In this document: one piece after another, positions 14,316 through 22,242 of the stretch | Numbering within the stretch: the first letter of the stretch is position 1 | Layout: every line of letters starts with the position of its first letter | IMG/VR virus record: IMGVR_UViG_3300031787_008681 | Coordinates: 1 to 38,046 of that record | Reading direction: 5' to 3' (one strand) | DNA from: a virus | Length of the DNA: 38,046 nt | The notes under the pieces: model-generated | What the model was told of the DNA's origin: nothing | What the model saw: the letters and a program-made list of their open reading frames with translations, nothing else | The model's database searches: none | Position numbers and translations under genes: made by a program

Positions 14316-14344
14316 ATAATAACAGGTTCATGATAAAAAATCAA
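14316..14344 (-). promoter_or_regulatory. Sigma-70-type promoter of the uvsW operon
   Basis: The minus strand reads TTGATT (14344-14339), 17 bases, TATTAT (14321-14316), then TATAAA and the ATG at 14309. The -10 matches consensus at five of six bases and the -35 at four of six. The layout is the same as at gp61: a predicted start site at the ATG. Confidence 0.6.
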
Positions 14345-14357
14345 GTCTTTTGTTACC

Positions 14358-14375
14358 AATAAATATGTTCGGAGG
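14358..14375 (+). promoter_or_regulatory. Late-type box AATAAATA plus strong Shine-Dalgarno GGAGG
   Basis: AATAAATA (14358-14365) is followed by GGAGG (14371-14375), five bases before the ATG at 14381. The short distance puts the Shine-Dalgarno site very near the predicted start site, so a second upstream promoter is possible. It opens the plus-strand part of the glycan island. Confidence 0.5.
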
Positions 14376-14380
14376 CTAAT

Positions 14381-15196
14381 ATGAGTAGAAAGTTTGCTGT
14401 AGTTACTACATTCCATGAAGCAGGATATCGAACATACGGTCGCAGGATGATCGAAACGTACATGAAAAATTGGCCGTCTGAGGTTAAATTACACCTATAT
14501 CCAGAAAAGGTTAACCCTGTAGTTCCAGATCATTCTAGAATTACATTAACTGACCTAGATACCGGAGTTCCTGACCTAAAAGCATTTAAAGATCAGTGGA
14601 GAGGAGTACCTCATGCCAATGGGGACATTTCGGGCATACCAAGATTGTCCCATAGAAAAGACAGCCATAAGCCTTTTAAATGGGACGCTGTGAGATTTGC
14701 TCACAAAGTCTATTCAATTTTTCACTGTGCTGCTAATTGTAATGCCGACGTACTAATATGGATGGACGCAGACATGGTTTGTCATAGCCCTATAACCATA
14801 GATAAAATTAATAATCTTATTCCCCTCGACCTAGATCTATGTTATCTTGGTAGAGATAACAAATTTTCTGAGTGTGGACTGTATTCGTTAAATCTGCGAT
14901 CAGAGATGACCAAAAATTTCCTCAGAGAATTTCAACGCATGTACGACAATGCCGAGGGTGGAATATTTCTTCTAGACGAATGGCACGACAGTTATGTTTT
15001 TGACGAAGTGCGTAAGAGATTTCCTTACCTAAAACAGTTAAATTGGAGTAAGGGTCTAATCAAAGGGGAAGGTCACCCCTTAATTAACTGTGAATGGGGT
15101 GCTTACCTTGATCATCTCAAAGGTGAACGCAAAGACACAGGTAAAAGTCTAAAAAAAGATCTCCGTGTCTTAAGGAAAGAGTCGTACTGGCAATGA
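14381..15196 (+). CDS. GT-A-type glycosyltransferase-like protein
   Basis: A 271-residue protein with a GT-A fold pattern: an N-terminal strand (KFAVVTTFHEAGY), then VLIWMDADMVCHSP with DAD as the metal/nucleotide-sugar motif. CYLGRDNKFSECGLYSLNL and EWHDSYVFDEVRK follow, as in acceptor-site regions. It should move a sugar from a nucleotide donor; donor and acceptor unknown. I recall close relatives in marine T4-like phages. It is the first of four plus-strand genes, with GGAGG at ideal spacing, and its stop overlaps the next ATG. Confidence 0.7.
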   Translation: MSRKFAVVTTFHEAGYRTYGRRMIETYMKNWPSEVKLHLYPEKVNPVVPDHSRITLTDLDTGVPDLKAFKDQWRGVPHANGDISGIPRLSHRKDSHKPFKWDAVRFAHKVYSIFHCAANCNADVLIWMDADMVCHSPITIDKINNLIPLDLDLCYLGRDNKFSECGLYSLNLRSEMTKNFLREFQRMYDNAEGGIFLLDEWHDSYVFDEVRKRFPYLKQLNWSKGLIKGEGHPLINCEWGAYLDHLKGERKDTGKSLKKDLRVLRKESYWQ

Positions 15197-15870
15197 AAAG
15201 TTTTGTAATTTTTCAAAATCAGATAGAAATGAGCGTAAAATTTGCTCAGGAGGCAGTTTCAGCCGCGGCAAAACATGGCATAGATCTTAGAGGATGGGTC
15301 GGTAGCGACGGACTTAAAGACCAACACAAGTTTGAACAGTACGGTATCAAAAATTTTCTCCAAGACAAGATAGAAAAACTTCCAGGGGTCAAAGGTTGCT
15401 TTCTTAGCCACTACGAATTATGGAAAAAATGCCTAGATCAAGGTGAAACTTTTTTAATCTGCGAACATGATGGAATTTTTATTAGAAATTTACCAGATGA
15501 CATTGAAAACAATTTTACAGATGTTTTAAATTTAGATCCCTACGATCAGTTTGTTGAAGGCTACGACGAAAAAGTGAAAAAAAGTTTGAATATACCAATA
15601 AAATATCATGAAGTTGAGCCCAGCGACTATGATATGGCCGGGGGTTATCTTAAAGGTGCCTATGGTTACCTTATAAAACCGCAAGGTGCTGAAAAATTAA
15701 TAAAATTTGCTCAAGAACAAGGAGCACTACCTACAGACAAACACATAGGCACAGCAGTAGTTGATATAAAAGTCACTAATGTACCAATAGTTAGGCTACA
15801 CGAGTTTTTTGATATGAAAAATCTTAGAAAATTTAGCCTTACAAAAAATTTAGAGAAATTTTCCAAATGA
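15193..15870 (+). CDS. Glycosyltransferase family 25-like (LPS type)
   Basis: The 225-residue product has the family 25 hallmark GCFLSHYELWKKCLDQGE (residues about 68-85), followed by FLICEHDGIF, where E-x-D is the usual metal-binding pair. GAYGYLIKPQGAEKL and PTDKHIG fit the C-terminal family features. These enzymes add galactose or related sugars to LPS or protein. It overlaps both neighbours by ATGA, so the plus-strand genes form one translated block. Acceptor unknown; a surface glycan of host or virion is likely from context. Confidence 0.75.
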   Translation: MKSFVIFQNQIEMSVKFAQEAVSAAAKHGIDLRGWVGSDGLKDQHKFEQYGIKNFLQDKIEKLPGVKGCFLSHYELWKKCLDQGETFLICEHDGIFIRNLPDDIENNFTDVLNLDPYDQFVEGYDEKVKKSLNIPIKYHEVEPSDYDMAGGYLKGAYGYLIKPQGAEKLIKFAQEQGALPTDKHIGTAVVDIKVTNVPIVRLHEFFDMKNLRKFSLTKNLEKFSK

Positions 15871-16670
15871 TAGTTGATGTTTTTCCATTTTTTAATGAAT
15901 TTGAAATATTAAATATCCGATTAAAAATTTTAAATCAGCATGTAGATAAATTTGTTATCGTAGAGCACGATATCGATTTTAACAACCAACCCAAACCCTT
16001 TAGATTAGAGTCTAAAATTGATCATCTAAAGTCAATATACGGAAATAAAATTGATTACATGAAAATACATTCGGATCCAATGCTTGATCATAAATGGGCT
16101 CAAGAAATACATCAAAAAAATAATATGTCTTGTGCTTTAGATTTATATCCTGACGCATATTTTTTATTTGGGGACTTAGACGAAGTTCCAAATCCTGATT
16201 ATTTTCAAGAAGCTATCGAGTTATATCATAAAAGTGGTCCTTGTCTGTTTTCATTACGCTGGTGTATCAGTCGATGGGATATAGTACTAGAAAGAAGATG
16301 GCCAGGACCAGTATTTGGAAAAAAGTCTGATGTGTTATCAGCAGGTGGCGGTCGTAAATTTATGTGTCCCGGCGGAAGTAAAAGCATGCACTGGAAAAAA
16401 CCCACTTATCCTGAAATTTACCCCAGCGGATGGCATTGGAGCTTCTTTGGTGATTCAACAAAGATTGCCGAAAAGCTCGATGCTGTATTAGAAGGAAGTA
16501 AAATAAGGAAAAAAATTAAAGGTGTCAACGAACATAAAATTCTAGGAGCAGGCGAATTGTCTAATTTTTTAAAAAAATACTGCGGAGAAATATTAGAGTC
16601 CCCTCCCAATAATCTTTATCCAGATAATGTAAAAAATATTTTGTTACAATACAAAGAGTGGTGGAGATAA
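15867..16670 (+). CDS. Glycosyltransferase family 17-like protein
   Basis: A 267-residue protein resembling family 17 (beta-1,4-N-acetylglucosaminyltransferase type). It starts MIVDVFPFFNEFEILNIRL, has VDKFVIVEHDIDFNNQPKP, the acidic motif FLFGDLDEVPNP, and SGWHWSFFGD near the C-terminus, all in family order. The expected reaction is transfer of an N-acetylhexosamine or similar sugar. Very AT-rich codons: the line at 16561-16620 has 18 G+C in 60 by hand count. Coupled by ATGA to the gene before, and followed after three bases by the next ATG. Confidence 0.75.
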   Translation: MIVDVFPFFNEFEILNIRLKILNQHVDKFVIVEHDIDFNNQPKPFRLESKIDHLKSIYGNKIDYMKIHSDPMLDHKWAQEIHQKNNMSCALDLYPDAYFLFGDLDEVPNPDYFQEAIELYHKSGPCLFSLRWCISRWDIVLERRWPGPVFGKKSDVLSAGGGRKFMCPGGSKSMHWKKPTYPEIYPSGWHWSFFGDSTKIAEKLDAVLEGSKIRKKIKGVNEHKILGAGELSNFLKKYCGEILESPPNNLYPDNVKNILLQYKEWWR

Positions 16671-16673
16671 TAC

Positions 16674-17369
16674 ATGTATCAAATAATAACTGGAATGTCT
16701 AAAAAATATTATGATCACATTGGCCAAGATATGATTAAATCATGGTTAGAATATTGGCCAACTAATTTAATCTTAACTGTATACTCTGAAGATGATTTAA
16801 GAATAGACCATCCCCGAATACAAATTGTAAGTTTATCTACAATGGATCAAACGTATCACGATTTTCAAAACCATACGTCAAAAAAGTTCAATGAACGATC
16901 AAAGACGTTCGCAAAAAAAGCCTGGCCAATAATGGAAAATTTAAAAAATGACCAGGGAAAATTAATATGGTTAGATGCTGATGTAATAACCGAAAGCGAA
17001 ATAACGCTTTCGTGGTTAGATAGTTTATTAGCAAAAAACGAGTTTAGTTGCCATCTTGGAGTTCCCCAAAATGAATATTATTCCGTAGAAACAGGTTTCT
17101 TTATTATTAATTTAGAGAATAAATTTAAAAATATGTTTTTAGAAAAATATAAAACCATCTATTATACTAGAGATTTTTCAAATATGAAAAAACCTTTTGA
17201 TGGCGATGTATTTGGAAGAATTATTACAGAAATGAGACCTATTGATAATTTTAAGTTTAACGATCTAAGCCCGTCATTGGATAGCTTTAGTCCGTTTAAT
17301 AGAATATTCAAAGGCAAAATGAAACATTATAAAGCAAAGAAAAAAATAACATTCGTGTCAGCTGTTTAG
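16674..17369 (+). CDS. GT-A-type glycosyltransferase-like protein
   Basis: The 231-residue product has LIWLDADVITESEI (D-x-D near residue 100), preceded by a helical region KTFAKKAWPIMENLK and followed by ETGFFIINLENK and FDGDVFGRII. This matches the small GT-A pattern in the gene at 14381, suggesting a distant paralogue. Sugar and acceptor unknown. It ends the plus-strand run. Its stop codon overlaps the stop of the convergent gene by four bases, so no separate terminator fits between them. Confidence 0.65.
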   Translation: MYQIITGMSKKYYDHIGQDMIKSWLEYWPTNLILTVYSEDDLRIDHPRIQIVSLSTMDQTYHDFQNHTSKKFNERSKTFAKKAWPIMENLKNDQGKLIWLDADVITESEITLSWLDSLLAKNEFSCHLGVPQNEYYSVETGFFIINLENKFKNMFLEKYKTIYYTRDFSNMKKPFDGDVFGRIITEMRPIDNFKFNDLSPSLDSFSPFNRIFKGKMKHYKAKKKITFVSAV

Positions 17370-18289
17370 ATAAATTTTTTGATGTGACGCCATGCTTGAC
17401 CTGTTAGTACATCTTCATTATTCCAATGACTCATTGATATTCTTTCTATCCAATCTTGGCGATCTGGCATTTGCGGGTTTTCAAGCAATGATAAGGAATG
17501 ATTGCTAACCTCATATGCTTGACTTATACGAGGATTAAGATCTGTTACAAACACAGGTACACCTTCTATCGCAGCAGCGACTCCGGGAGAACTGTTATAA
17601 GTTATTACTGCGTGAGCATTTACAAAATCTTGTGTGATCAATTTATTAAAACTCACAGTATAAAGACTTGAGTTGTTATTAGAAACTACACTTTCTCTTG
17701 ATCCCTTAGCACCTGGATGTGATCGCACAACAATAGGACGATCGGAATATTTTCTAATTTCGGCAATAGTTTGATTCAACCACTGATTAACTTCTAGTCC
17801 TTTCATAGACCATCCGCCGGGACGTTGTGTACAAATGAGAATATGATTTCCTTTTGTACGCCAGTCTTTCAATGATATACCTTGATCTCGACTTATTTGC
17901 TGCCATCTACTAGGATCGGGATTATTCCAAAAATAATTAGCCGTGGTTGGGAAAACTCCGTCAAAACTATACCTTAGATACCTATCTTTATTTTCAGGAT
18001 CTGCGTAATTGAATAAGTTACTGTCTACAACCAGTGTGCGTTTTTTATAAATTCGTTGATTTTCAATCACACGTTTTCTAACTAATAAGTGAGGTGAATT
18101 ATCACTGCCTTCATGAACCCACCCTTGGATAAATGCCACATCGGCCTGTACGATATTATTTCCTGTTTGTAAAAATCCGTCGTCACCGGCAGCTCTTACA
18201 CCTTGTATAAATCTTGAAAGGATTTCTCTCTTGTGTTGATTTTTAACGCCAGGGGGAACGCCAGAGATATATCCAACTACTGTAGTCAT
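17366..18289 (-). CDS. GT-B/capsule-type glycosyltransferase-like protein
   Basis: I take ATG 18289 (MTTVVGYISGVPPG), which overlaps the upstream TGA (ATGA), rather than the ATG at 18310. The protein has IVVRSHPGAKG and AVITYNSSPGVAAAIEGVPVFV, a pattern of capsule/Kdo-type transferases (KpsS/KpsC-like), where the HP motif and the YNSxxG...G-x-P-V region bind the nucleotide sugar. ICTQRPGGWSMKG sits at the domain boundary. Similar in layout to the gene at 19193-19984, so the two are probable paralogues. Substrate unknown. Confidence 0.6.
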   Translation of the reverse strand: MTTVVGYISGVPPGVKNQHKREILSRFIQGVRAAGDDGFLQTGNNIVQADVAFIQGWVHEGSDNSPHLLVRKRVIENQRIYKKRTLVVDSNLFNYADPENKDRYLRYSFDGVFPTTANYFWNNPDPSRWQQISRDQGISLKDWRTKGNHILICTQRPGGWSMKGLEVNQWLNQTIAEIRKYSDRPIVVRSHPGAKGSRESVVSNNNSSLYTVSFNKLITQDFVNAHAVITYNSSPGVAAAIEGVPVFVTDLNPRISQAYEVSNHSLSLLENPQMPDRQDWIERISMSHWNNEDVLTGQAWRHIKKFI

Positions 18290-19200
18290 AGCTGTTGTAC
18301 TATTTTCCAAAACTCTTCAGTTGCTGATACACATTCATCTAAAGCAGACGGATGAGCTTCTGCTTTTTCGATAGCCTCAGAAATTTTTTCATTCTTTAAT
18401 AGAACATAAGGTTTATGTTTTAAATGTTGAAATTTAGAACTCCACGTATCAGTTAAAATTACTTTTTTCCCCAACAGTGTTCCCCAATAAACTCCATGGT
18501 AACTGTTAGTTACTATAATATTTGAAGAACCTAATATTTCAATTGTCTGTTCAATGTTACTGCCTGAATTTATAAATCTAGGCATTGCTATATCGCCAAA
18601 CTCTCTTGTTAATTGTTTTTTATGTTCAAACCAAATAATTTCGTTTTTAATTTCATATTTTTTTCTCAGAGCAGGATGCATACAACTAGCACAAGGTGCC
18701 CAAGAATAGTTCTGTCCGTAATCTCTAATACCAACAAGATCAAAATTGTTTAGATATTCTGGATACTCTATTGTTGATGCTTTTTTTGTAGGATCGCCAT
18801 TATGTCCTGCTCCCCACACTATTTTTTTAGATGTATTTGGATCTAAACTATTAATTGTTTCGGACAAGAGATTTGAGAATTTTTCAGTAAATGTTTTATG
18901 AACGTTAGCATTTCTAATATCATTTAAAAACCATGATTTTTTTCTAAATTCTGATAAATGAGCATAATCTCCACCACCAATGATTGATAAAAATCTATCA
19001 AAATTATCATTAGAAATTAAACCACCACCACCCACTATAATTTTTGTATCAGGCGAAATTTTTACATCAGCTGGCCATTCGGATATATCTATACTATGAT
19101 ATTGATCTTTTTTTAAAAAATATTGAAGGGGATCTGCGGCCATATCGCCAACATTATTTTTGTCTTTTCTATGTATTACTAGGTATTTTATATTACTCAT
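18286..19200 (-). CDS. Polysaccharide pyruvyltransferase-family protein
   Basis: A 304-residue protein with the order of motifs seen in polysaccharide pyruvyl transferases (WcaK/CsaB type): NVGDMAADPLQYFL near the N-terminus, IIVGGGGLIS, IVWGAGHNGD, LVGIRDYGQ, APCASCMHP, and VTNSYHGVYWGTLLGKKVI. The family usually adds a ketal pyruvate to sugar residues, putting negative charge on a surface polymer; some members do other sugar chemistry. It overlaps its neighbours by eight and four bases in the minus-strand half of the island. Confidence in the family is good, in the exact reaction low. Confidence 0.75.
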   Translation of the reverse strand: MSNIKYLVIHRKDKNNVGDMAADPLQYFLKKDQYHSIDISEWPADVKISPDTKIIVGGGGLISNDNFDRFLSIIGGGDYAHLSEFRKKSWFLNDIRNANVHKTFTEKFSNLLSETINSLDPNTSKKIVWGAGHNGDPTKKASTIEYPEYLNNFDLVGIRDYGQNYSWAPCASCMHPALRKKYEIKNEIIWFEHKKQLTREFGDIAMPRFINSGSNIEQTIEILGSSNIIVTNSYHGVYWGTLLGKKVILTDTWSSKFQHLKHKPYVLLKNEKISEAIEKAEAHPSALDECVSATEEFWKIVQQL

Positions 19201-19984
19201 TTAATATTTTCCAAACTGAACCGTTTTTCATTTCCGTGAAACTAAATTGTCCATAGGCCAAATGGCATCCCCACGCAAATAATTTATCGCTGTCTGGGTA
19301 GTAGGGGTTATCTATTTGACTGAGGTCCTGAGACCCAACTGGACTAGCAGCATTGGCCGGTGCTAGTGTAAATGCTGGTATACCGTGAAATATACTTTCA
19401 ACGGCTGCTACGCTATTGTATGTAACTAGAGCAAAAACATCATTGTCTAATGCTTGTTGTAGTGTATCTGTTGTTATTCTATCAGTACGCAACTTAGCAC
19501 GTTCTCTAACAACCACAGGGCGATCAGTGTATTGTTGTATAGTTTCTACAGTTTCTTTTACCCACTGGTCTTTAATTATGCCGTAAAATTTACAAGGTTT
19601 TTCATCCGGTGCTGCCACCAATATCTTTCGACCGTCTTTTTTCCAAGGTTGAAATTTTTTATTAAATTTTTCAAATCTATCTGCTGGTCTCGAAACTATC
19701 TCCCCGTGCTGTAAGTTATTTTTAACAATGCGGTGCCATAATTTCCAACCATTAGGATTAGCACGAGTTTTTTCATTTCCAAAATAGCCTGTGTCAACAT
19801 AATAAAAGTCTCGCTGATCTCTCCAACAATTTTTCATTATTTTATCTTTGAGGATGCCACGCAGTACAATAGGTTCATTGCTACTTTTATAATCAAAATT
19901 GTCAGTGTTTACTAGAGTTCCGTTAGAACCTCGACAAAATTGATTGATATATTCGTCGTGGCCGTTTTTACTTAAGAATATCAT
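19193..19984 (-). CDS. GT-B-like protein, paralogue of the 17366-18289 product
   Basis: The 263-residue product contains RPVVVRERAKLR, FALVTYNSVAAVESIFHGIPAFTL and ILVAAPDEKPCKF, parallel to RPIVVRSHPGAKG, VITYNSSPGVAAAIEGVPVFV and HILICTQRPGGW in the neighbour two genes away. This suggests the same fold and a duplication. The HP pair is replaced by RERAK, so catalysis may differ. The start region overlaps the end of the next gene upstream by 17 bases. Substrate and acceptor unknown. Confidence 0.55.
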   Translation of the reverse strand: MIFLSKNGHDEYINQFCRGSNGTLVNTDNFDYKSSNEPIVLRGILKDKIMKNCWRDQRDFYYVDTGYFGNEKTRANPNGWKLWHRIVKNNLQHGEIVSRPADRFEKFNKKFQPWKKDGRKILVAAPDEKPCKFYGIIKDQWVKETVETIQQYTDRPVVVRERAKLRTDRITTDTLQQALDNDVFALVTYNSVAAVESIFHGIPAFTLAPANAASPVGSQDLSQIDNPYYPDSDKLFAWGCHLAYGQFSFTEMKNGSVWKILNE

Positions 19985-20663
19985 GTTGTTGGCAATGCTC
20001 TGTTAATACACGCTCTCTATGCCATTCATTGGCAAAACTTCCCTGTGTGGCAAATTCATGAAAGCAAGGTGTGCCTAGAGTGTAATGTACCAGTTTAGCG
20101 TTGGGATTATAATCATATTCAACATCTAACCAGTTCCATTCCTTAGGCAGTTCACCTATACGATCTTCCTCTAGCCACGAGAAGCGGTGGAGCTCGGCAC
20201 CTGTAGATTGTTGGATGAACTCGGGAGTAAGTCTCCGGTTAGGAAAGCTATTACAATTCCACAGAATAACACTAGACCAATTTTTTCGAGGATAGTCTTC
20301 ATTTTTTGCTCCTAAATATTTTATAGGCATTTTTGTTTTATAGTCATGCTTAACTACTTGTACATCTTTGCCGACTTCACGTAAGTCCCAAAGCTCTGCG
20401 ATATCGCCACGCACAATCATGTCGCCGTCTATGAATATAGCATGACCAGTGTAGCTCATAAGATAGGGAACAAGAAATCTAGTATAGATAAAATGATTAC
20501 TACCGTCAGTATGTGTTTCGGTATAATCTTTAAAAAGACTAAGTGCTACTGGAATAATGCTAACAGGGCGGCTGGAATTTCTTATTATGCTGTTTACACA
20601 GGTATGGTACGCTATGGCTTCTCTAGGATCGTATCCAATAAAAATAGGAATGATATCTTTCAT
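19968..20663 (-). CDS. Glycosyltransferase family 8-like protein
   Basis: A 231-residue protein starting IIPIFIGYDPREAIAYHTC, a family 8 type opening. It has AIFIDGDMIVRGDIAELWDL (D-x-D motif plus helix), NWSSVILWNC, LPKEWNWLD and LVHYTLGTPCF, the last corresponding to the family's C-terminal HxxG-type metal site. These retaining enzymes move glucose or galactose from UDP-sugars. Four-base overlap with the methyltransferase-like gene upstream. Its place among LPS-type genes suggests a surface-glycan acceptor. Confidence 0.75.
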   Translation of the reverse strand: MKDIIPIFIGYDPREAIAYHTCVNSIIRNSSRPVSIIPVALSLFKDYTETHTDGSNHFIYTRFLVPYLMSYTGHAIFIDGDMIVRGDIAELWDLREVGKDVQVVKHDYKTKMPIKYLGAKNEDYPRKNWSSVILWNCNSFPNRRLTPEFIQQSTGAELHRFSWLEEDRIGELPKEWNWLDVEYDYNPNAKLVHYTLGTPCFHEFATQGSFANEWHRERVLTEHCQQHDILK

Positions 20664-21097
20664 ACACTAACCTTTGATAAAATATATCTATTATACCTAA
20701 AATTTTCTACAGAATTAAAATGAGCAGTGAGTAATTTTGATATACTATCTTCAGTAAATGCTCGTTTCCATTCTAATTTTTTTTTAACAGGAAGTGTTAA
20801 TATTAAAAACATATTGGCAAAGTTTTTTATTTTATTAAGCACAATATCTGGATTATCTACATATTCAAGAACACCAAGTAATAATCCCACATCGTAGTTT
20901 TTAATTTTTATGTCGTCAATATCTAAATTTAAATTCATCATTGCGTTTGGAATTTTATCTATTCCGAGATATTCTTTAGGTTTATAAAAATTTAAAATTT
21001 CTTGATTGCCACAGCCAAAGTCTACAACAGTACAGTCTATTGGTATGTGTGTCACAACAAAATTAAATCGTTCGCTCCAAGGATTCTTTGAATTCAT
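20660..21097 (-). CDS. SAM-dependent methyltransferase-like protein (small)
   Basis: A 145-residue class I methyltransferase-like protein: TVVDFGCGNQEIL matches the SAM-binding motif I, EYLGIDKIPNAM matches motif II, and VGLLLGVLEYVDNP fits the motif before strand 5. It is short compared with typical 200-250 residue members, so it may hold only the core Rossmann domain. Its place in the island suggests methylation of a sugar or a terminal glycan residue. It shares a four-base overlap with the genes before and after. Confidence 0.65.
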   Translation of the reverse strand: MNSKNPWSERFNFVVTHIPIDCTVVDFGCGNQEILNFYKPKEYLGIDKIPNAMMNLNLDIDDIKIKNYDVGLLLGVLEYVDNPDIVLNKIKNFANMFLILTLPVKKKLEWKRAFTEDSISKLLTAHFNSVENFRYNRYILSKVSV

Positions 21098-21837
21098 TTT
21101 CGTTCTATGTCTTCTTCAATACATTGTTTGCCATATTGTATTTCTATAACCTTTAACGGGTTATCTGTAGGATTGTGTAATTGGTGCCATTCATTAGGAT
21201 TAATAATTTCAGTTTTATAAGGCTTAATTGTGCTTCCACCAAATTCCCAATTGTTGCCGGCAACTCCTTCGGCAATAAACCATAATTCAGATCTATGTTT
21301 GTGGCGTTGCATACTTAAAGTTTTACCTGGATCTACAGTAAGTTCTTTAACTTTTACATTGTCACCTATAGTATGAAGTACTCTATAATAACCCCAAGGT
21401 CTTTCAGTCTTTGGTGCTTTCCATTCTTGTAAAATCCATCTACTAGAGTTTTGCTTGTCAAACCCGCCTACACCAAACGTAAATGTAAGATTGTCATCTT
21501 TAACGTCCATTTCTGGAATGTTAGCGTGTGTTCGATCGCCGCCGTTGGCAAATATTAAACTGGCGTCAGGATAATGTGCTCGAACCTGTTGTATAAAATG
21601 TCTAGCAGAACCATCAGCATCATCAAATGTGTAAACTTCATCTACCATTGATAGATTGTTTATTATACATAGGCGTTCGTTCCAAGGCATAAAGGCACGC
21701 CCTTTTTTACGTTCTAGCCATTCATCGGAATTTAATCCAACGATTAACATGTCGCCAAGTGTTTTGGCTTGTTTGAAATAGGCAATATGCCCAGAGTGGA
21801 TGGGGTCAAAGCCGCCTGTAACAAGTACTATTTTCAT
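21094..21837 (-). CDS. Cytidylyltransferase-cupin fusion (sugar-nucleotide enzyme)
   Basis: I take ATG 21837, giving 247 residues; the frame is open upstream but MKIVLVTGGFDPIHSGH starts a fold-typical strand and a late-type box ends five bases before it. Residues 1-140 are a nucleotidyltransferase of the HxGH class (H14, H17), like glycerol-3-phosphate or heptose-phosphate cytidylyl/adenylyltransferases. Residues 145-247 are a cupin like the C-terminus of ManC (RPWGYYRVL, QRHKHRSELWFI, EWHQLHNPTDNPLKVIEIQ), a mannose-6-phosphate isomerase type. The fusion could make an activated sugar. I have not seen it as a standard bacterial arrangement. Confidence 0.75.
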   Translation of the reverse strand: MKIVLVTGGFDPIHSGHIAYFKQAKTLGDMLIVGLNSDEWLERKKGRAFMPWNERLCIINNLSMVDEVYTFDDADGSARHFIQQVRAHYPDASLIFANGGDRTHANIPEMDVKDDNLTFTFGVGGFDKQNSSRWILQEWKAPKTERPWGYYRVLHTIGDNVKVKELTVDPGKTLSMQRHKHRSELWFIAEGVAGNNWEFGGSTIKPYKTEIINPNEWHQLHNPTDNPLKVIEIQYGKQCIEEDIERK

Positions 21838-21842
21838 GTTTC

Positions 21843-21850
21843 TATTTATT
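21843..21850 (-). promoter_or_regulatory. Late-type -10 box (AATAAATA) five bases before ATG
   Basis: The minus strand reads AATAAATA-GAAAC-ATG(21837). It matches the T4 late consensus except for the first base. No Shine-Dalgarno site lies before the ATG, so the transcript is predicted to be leaderless. Confidence 0.5.
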
Positions 21851-21864
21851 TGAATAATATGCCC

Positions 21865-21891
21865 ACTAAATAAACTGTGGTTTAAAGAGGA
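21865..21891 (+). promoter_or_regulatory. Late-type box ACTAAATA with Shine-Dalgarno AGAGGA
   Basis: ACTAAATA (21865-21872) lies 25 bases before the plus-strand ATG at 21898, and AGAGGA (21886-21891) is at normal spacing. This is the conventional leader type, in contrast to the divergent box at 21843-21850. Confidence 0.5.
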
Positions 21892-21897
21892 AACAAA

Positions 21898-22242
21898 ATG
21901 ATTGCTGGAAAAGTATGGGGGCAAACAGAGCTCCTTGAAGCCAACGGTGTGCTAGAGTTCCACCGCATTGAAGCCCGGAAAGGCGGCGTCTGTTCGAAGC
22001 ACAAACATCAATTTAAATGGAACGGGTTTTTTGTTGAATCTGGAAAACTTATTATTCGTGTTTGGAAAAACAACTACGAGTTGATTGATGAAACTATTCT
22101 AACAGCTGGACAATATACCAAGGTTGCCCCCGGAGAATATCATCAATTTGAAGCACTAGAAGATACAGTTGCTTTTGAATTGTACTGGGCAGAGTTTGAT
22201 CATGAAGATATAGAAAGAGATTCAGTAGGATTTAAAAAATGA
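21898..22242 (+). CDS. Single-domain cupin protein
   Basis: A 114-residue cupin: GVCSKHKHQFKWNGFFVESGKLII is the first cupin motif with its His/Glu ligands, and VAPGEYHQFEALEDTVAFELYW is the second. It resembles sugar-phosphate isomerase or epimerase-type cupins and the cupin domain of the divergent fusion gene. It probably acts on a sugar phosphate or nucleotide sugar; a purely binding role is possible. Strong Shine-Dalgarno site. The TGA overlaps the ATG of the dehydrogenase gene, suggesting a shared pathway. Confidence 0.7.
   Translation: MIAGKVWGQTELLEANGVLEFHRIEARKGGVCSKHKHQFKWNGFFVESGKLIIRVWKNNYELIDETILTAGQYTKVAPGEYHQFEALEDTVAFELYWAEFDHEDIERDSVGFKK

Noticed and set aside
21838-21924. 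Upstream 29-residue extension of the cytidylyltransferase-cupin gene
   Set aside because: It would overlap the divergent cupin gene and its promoter; the typical N-terminal strand begins at ATG 21837.
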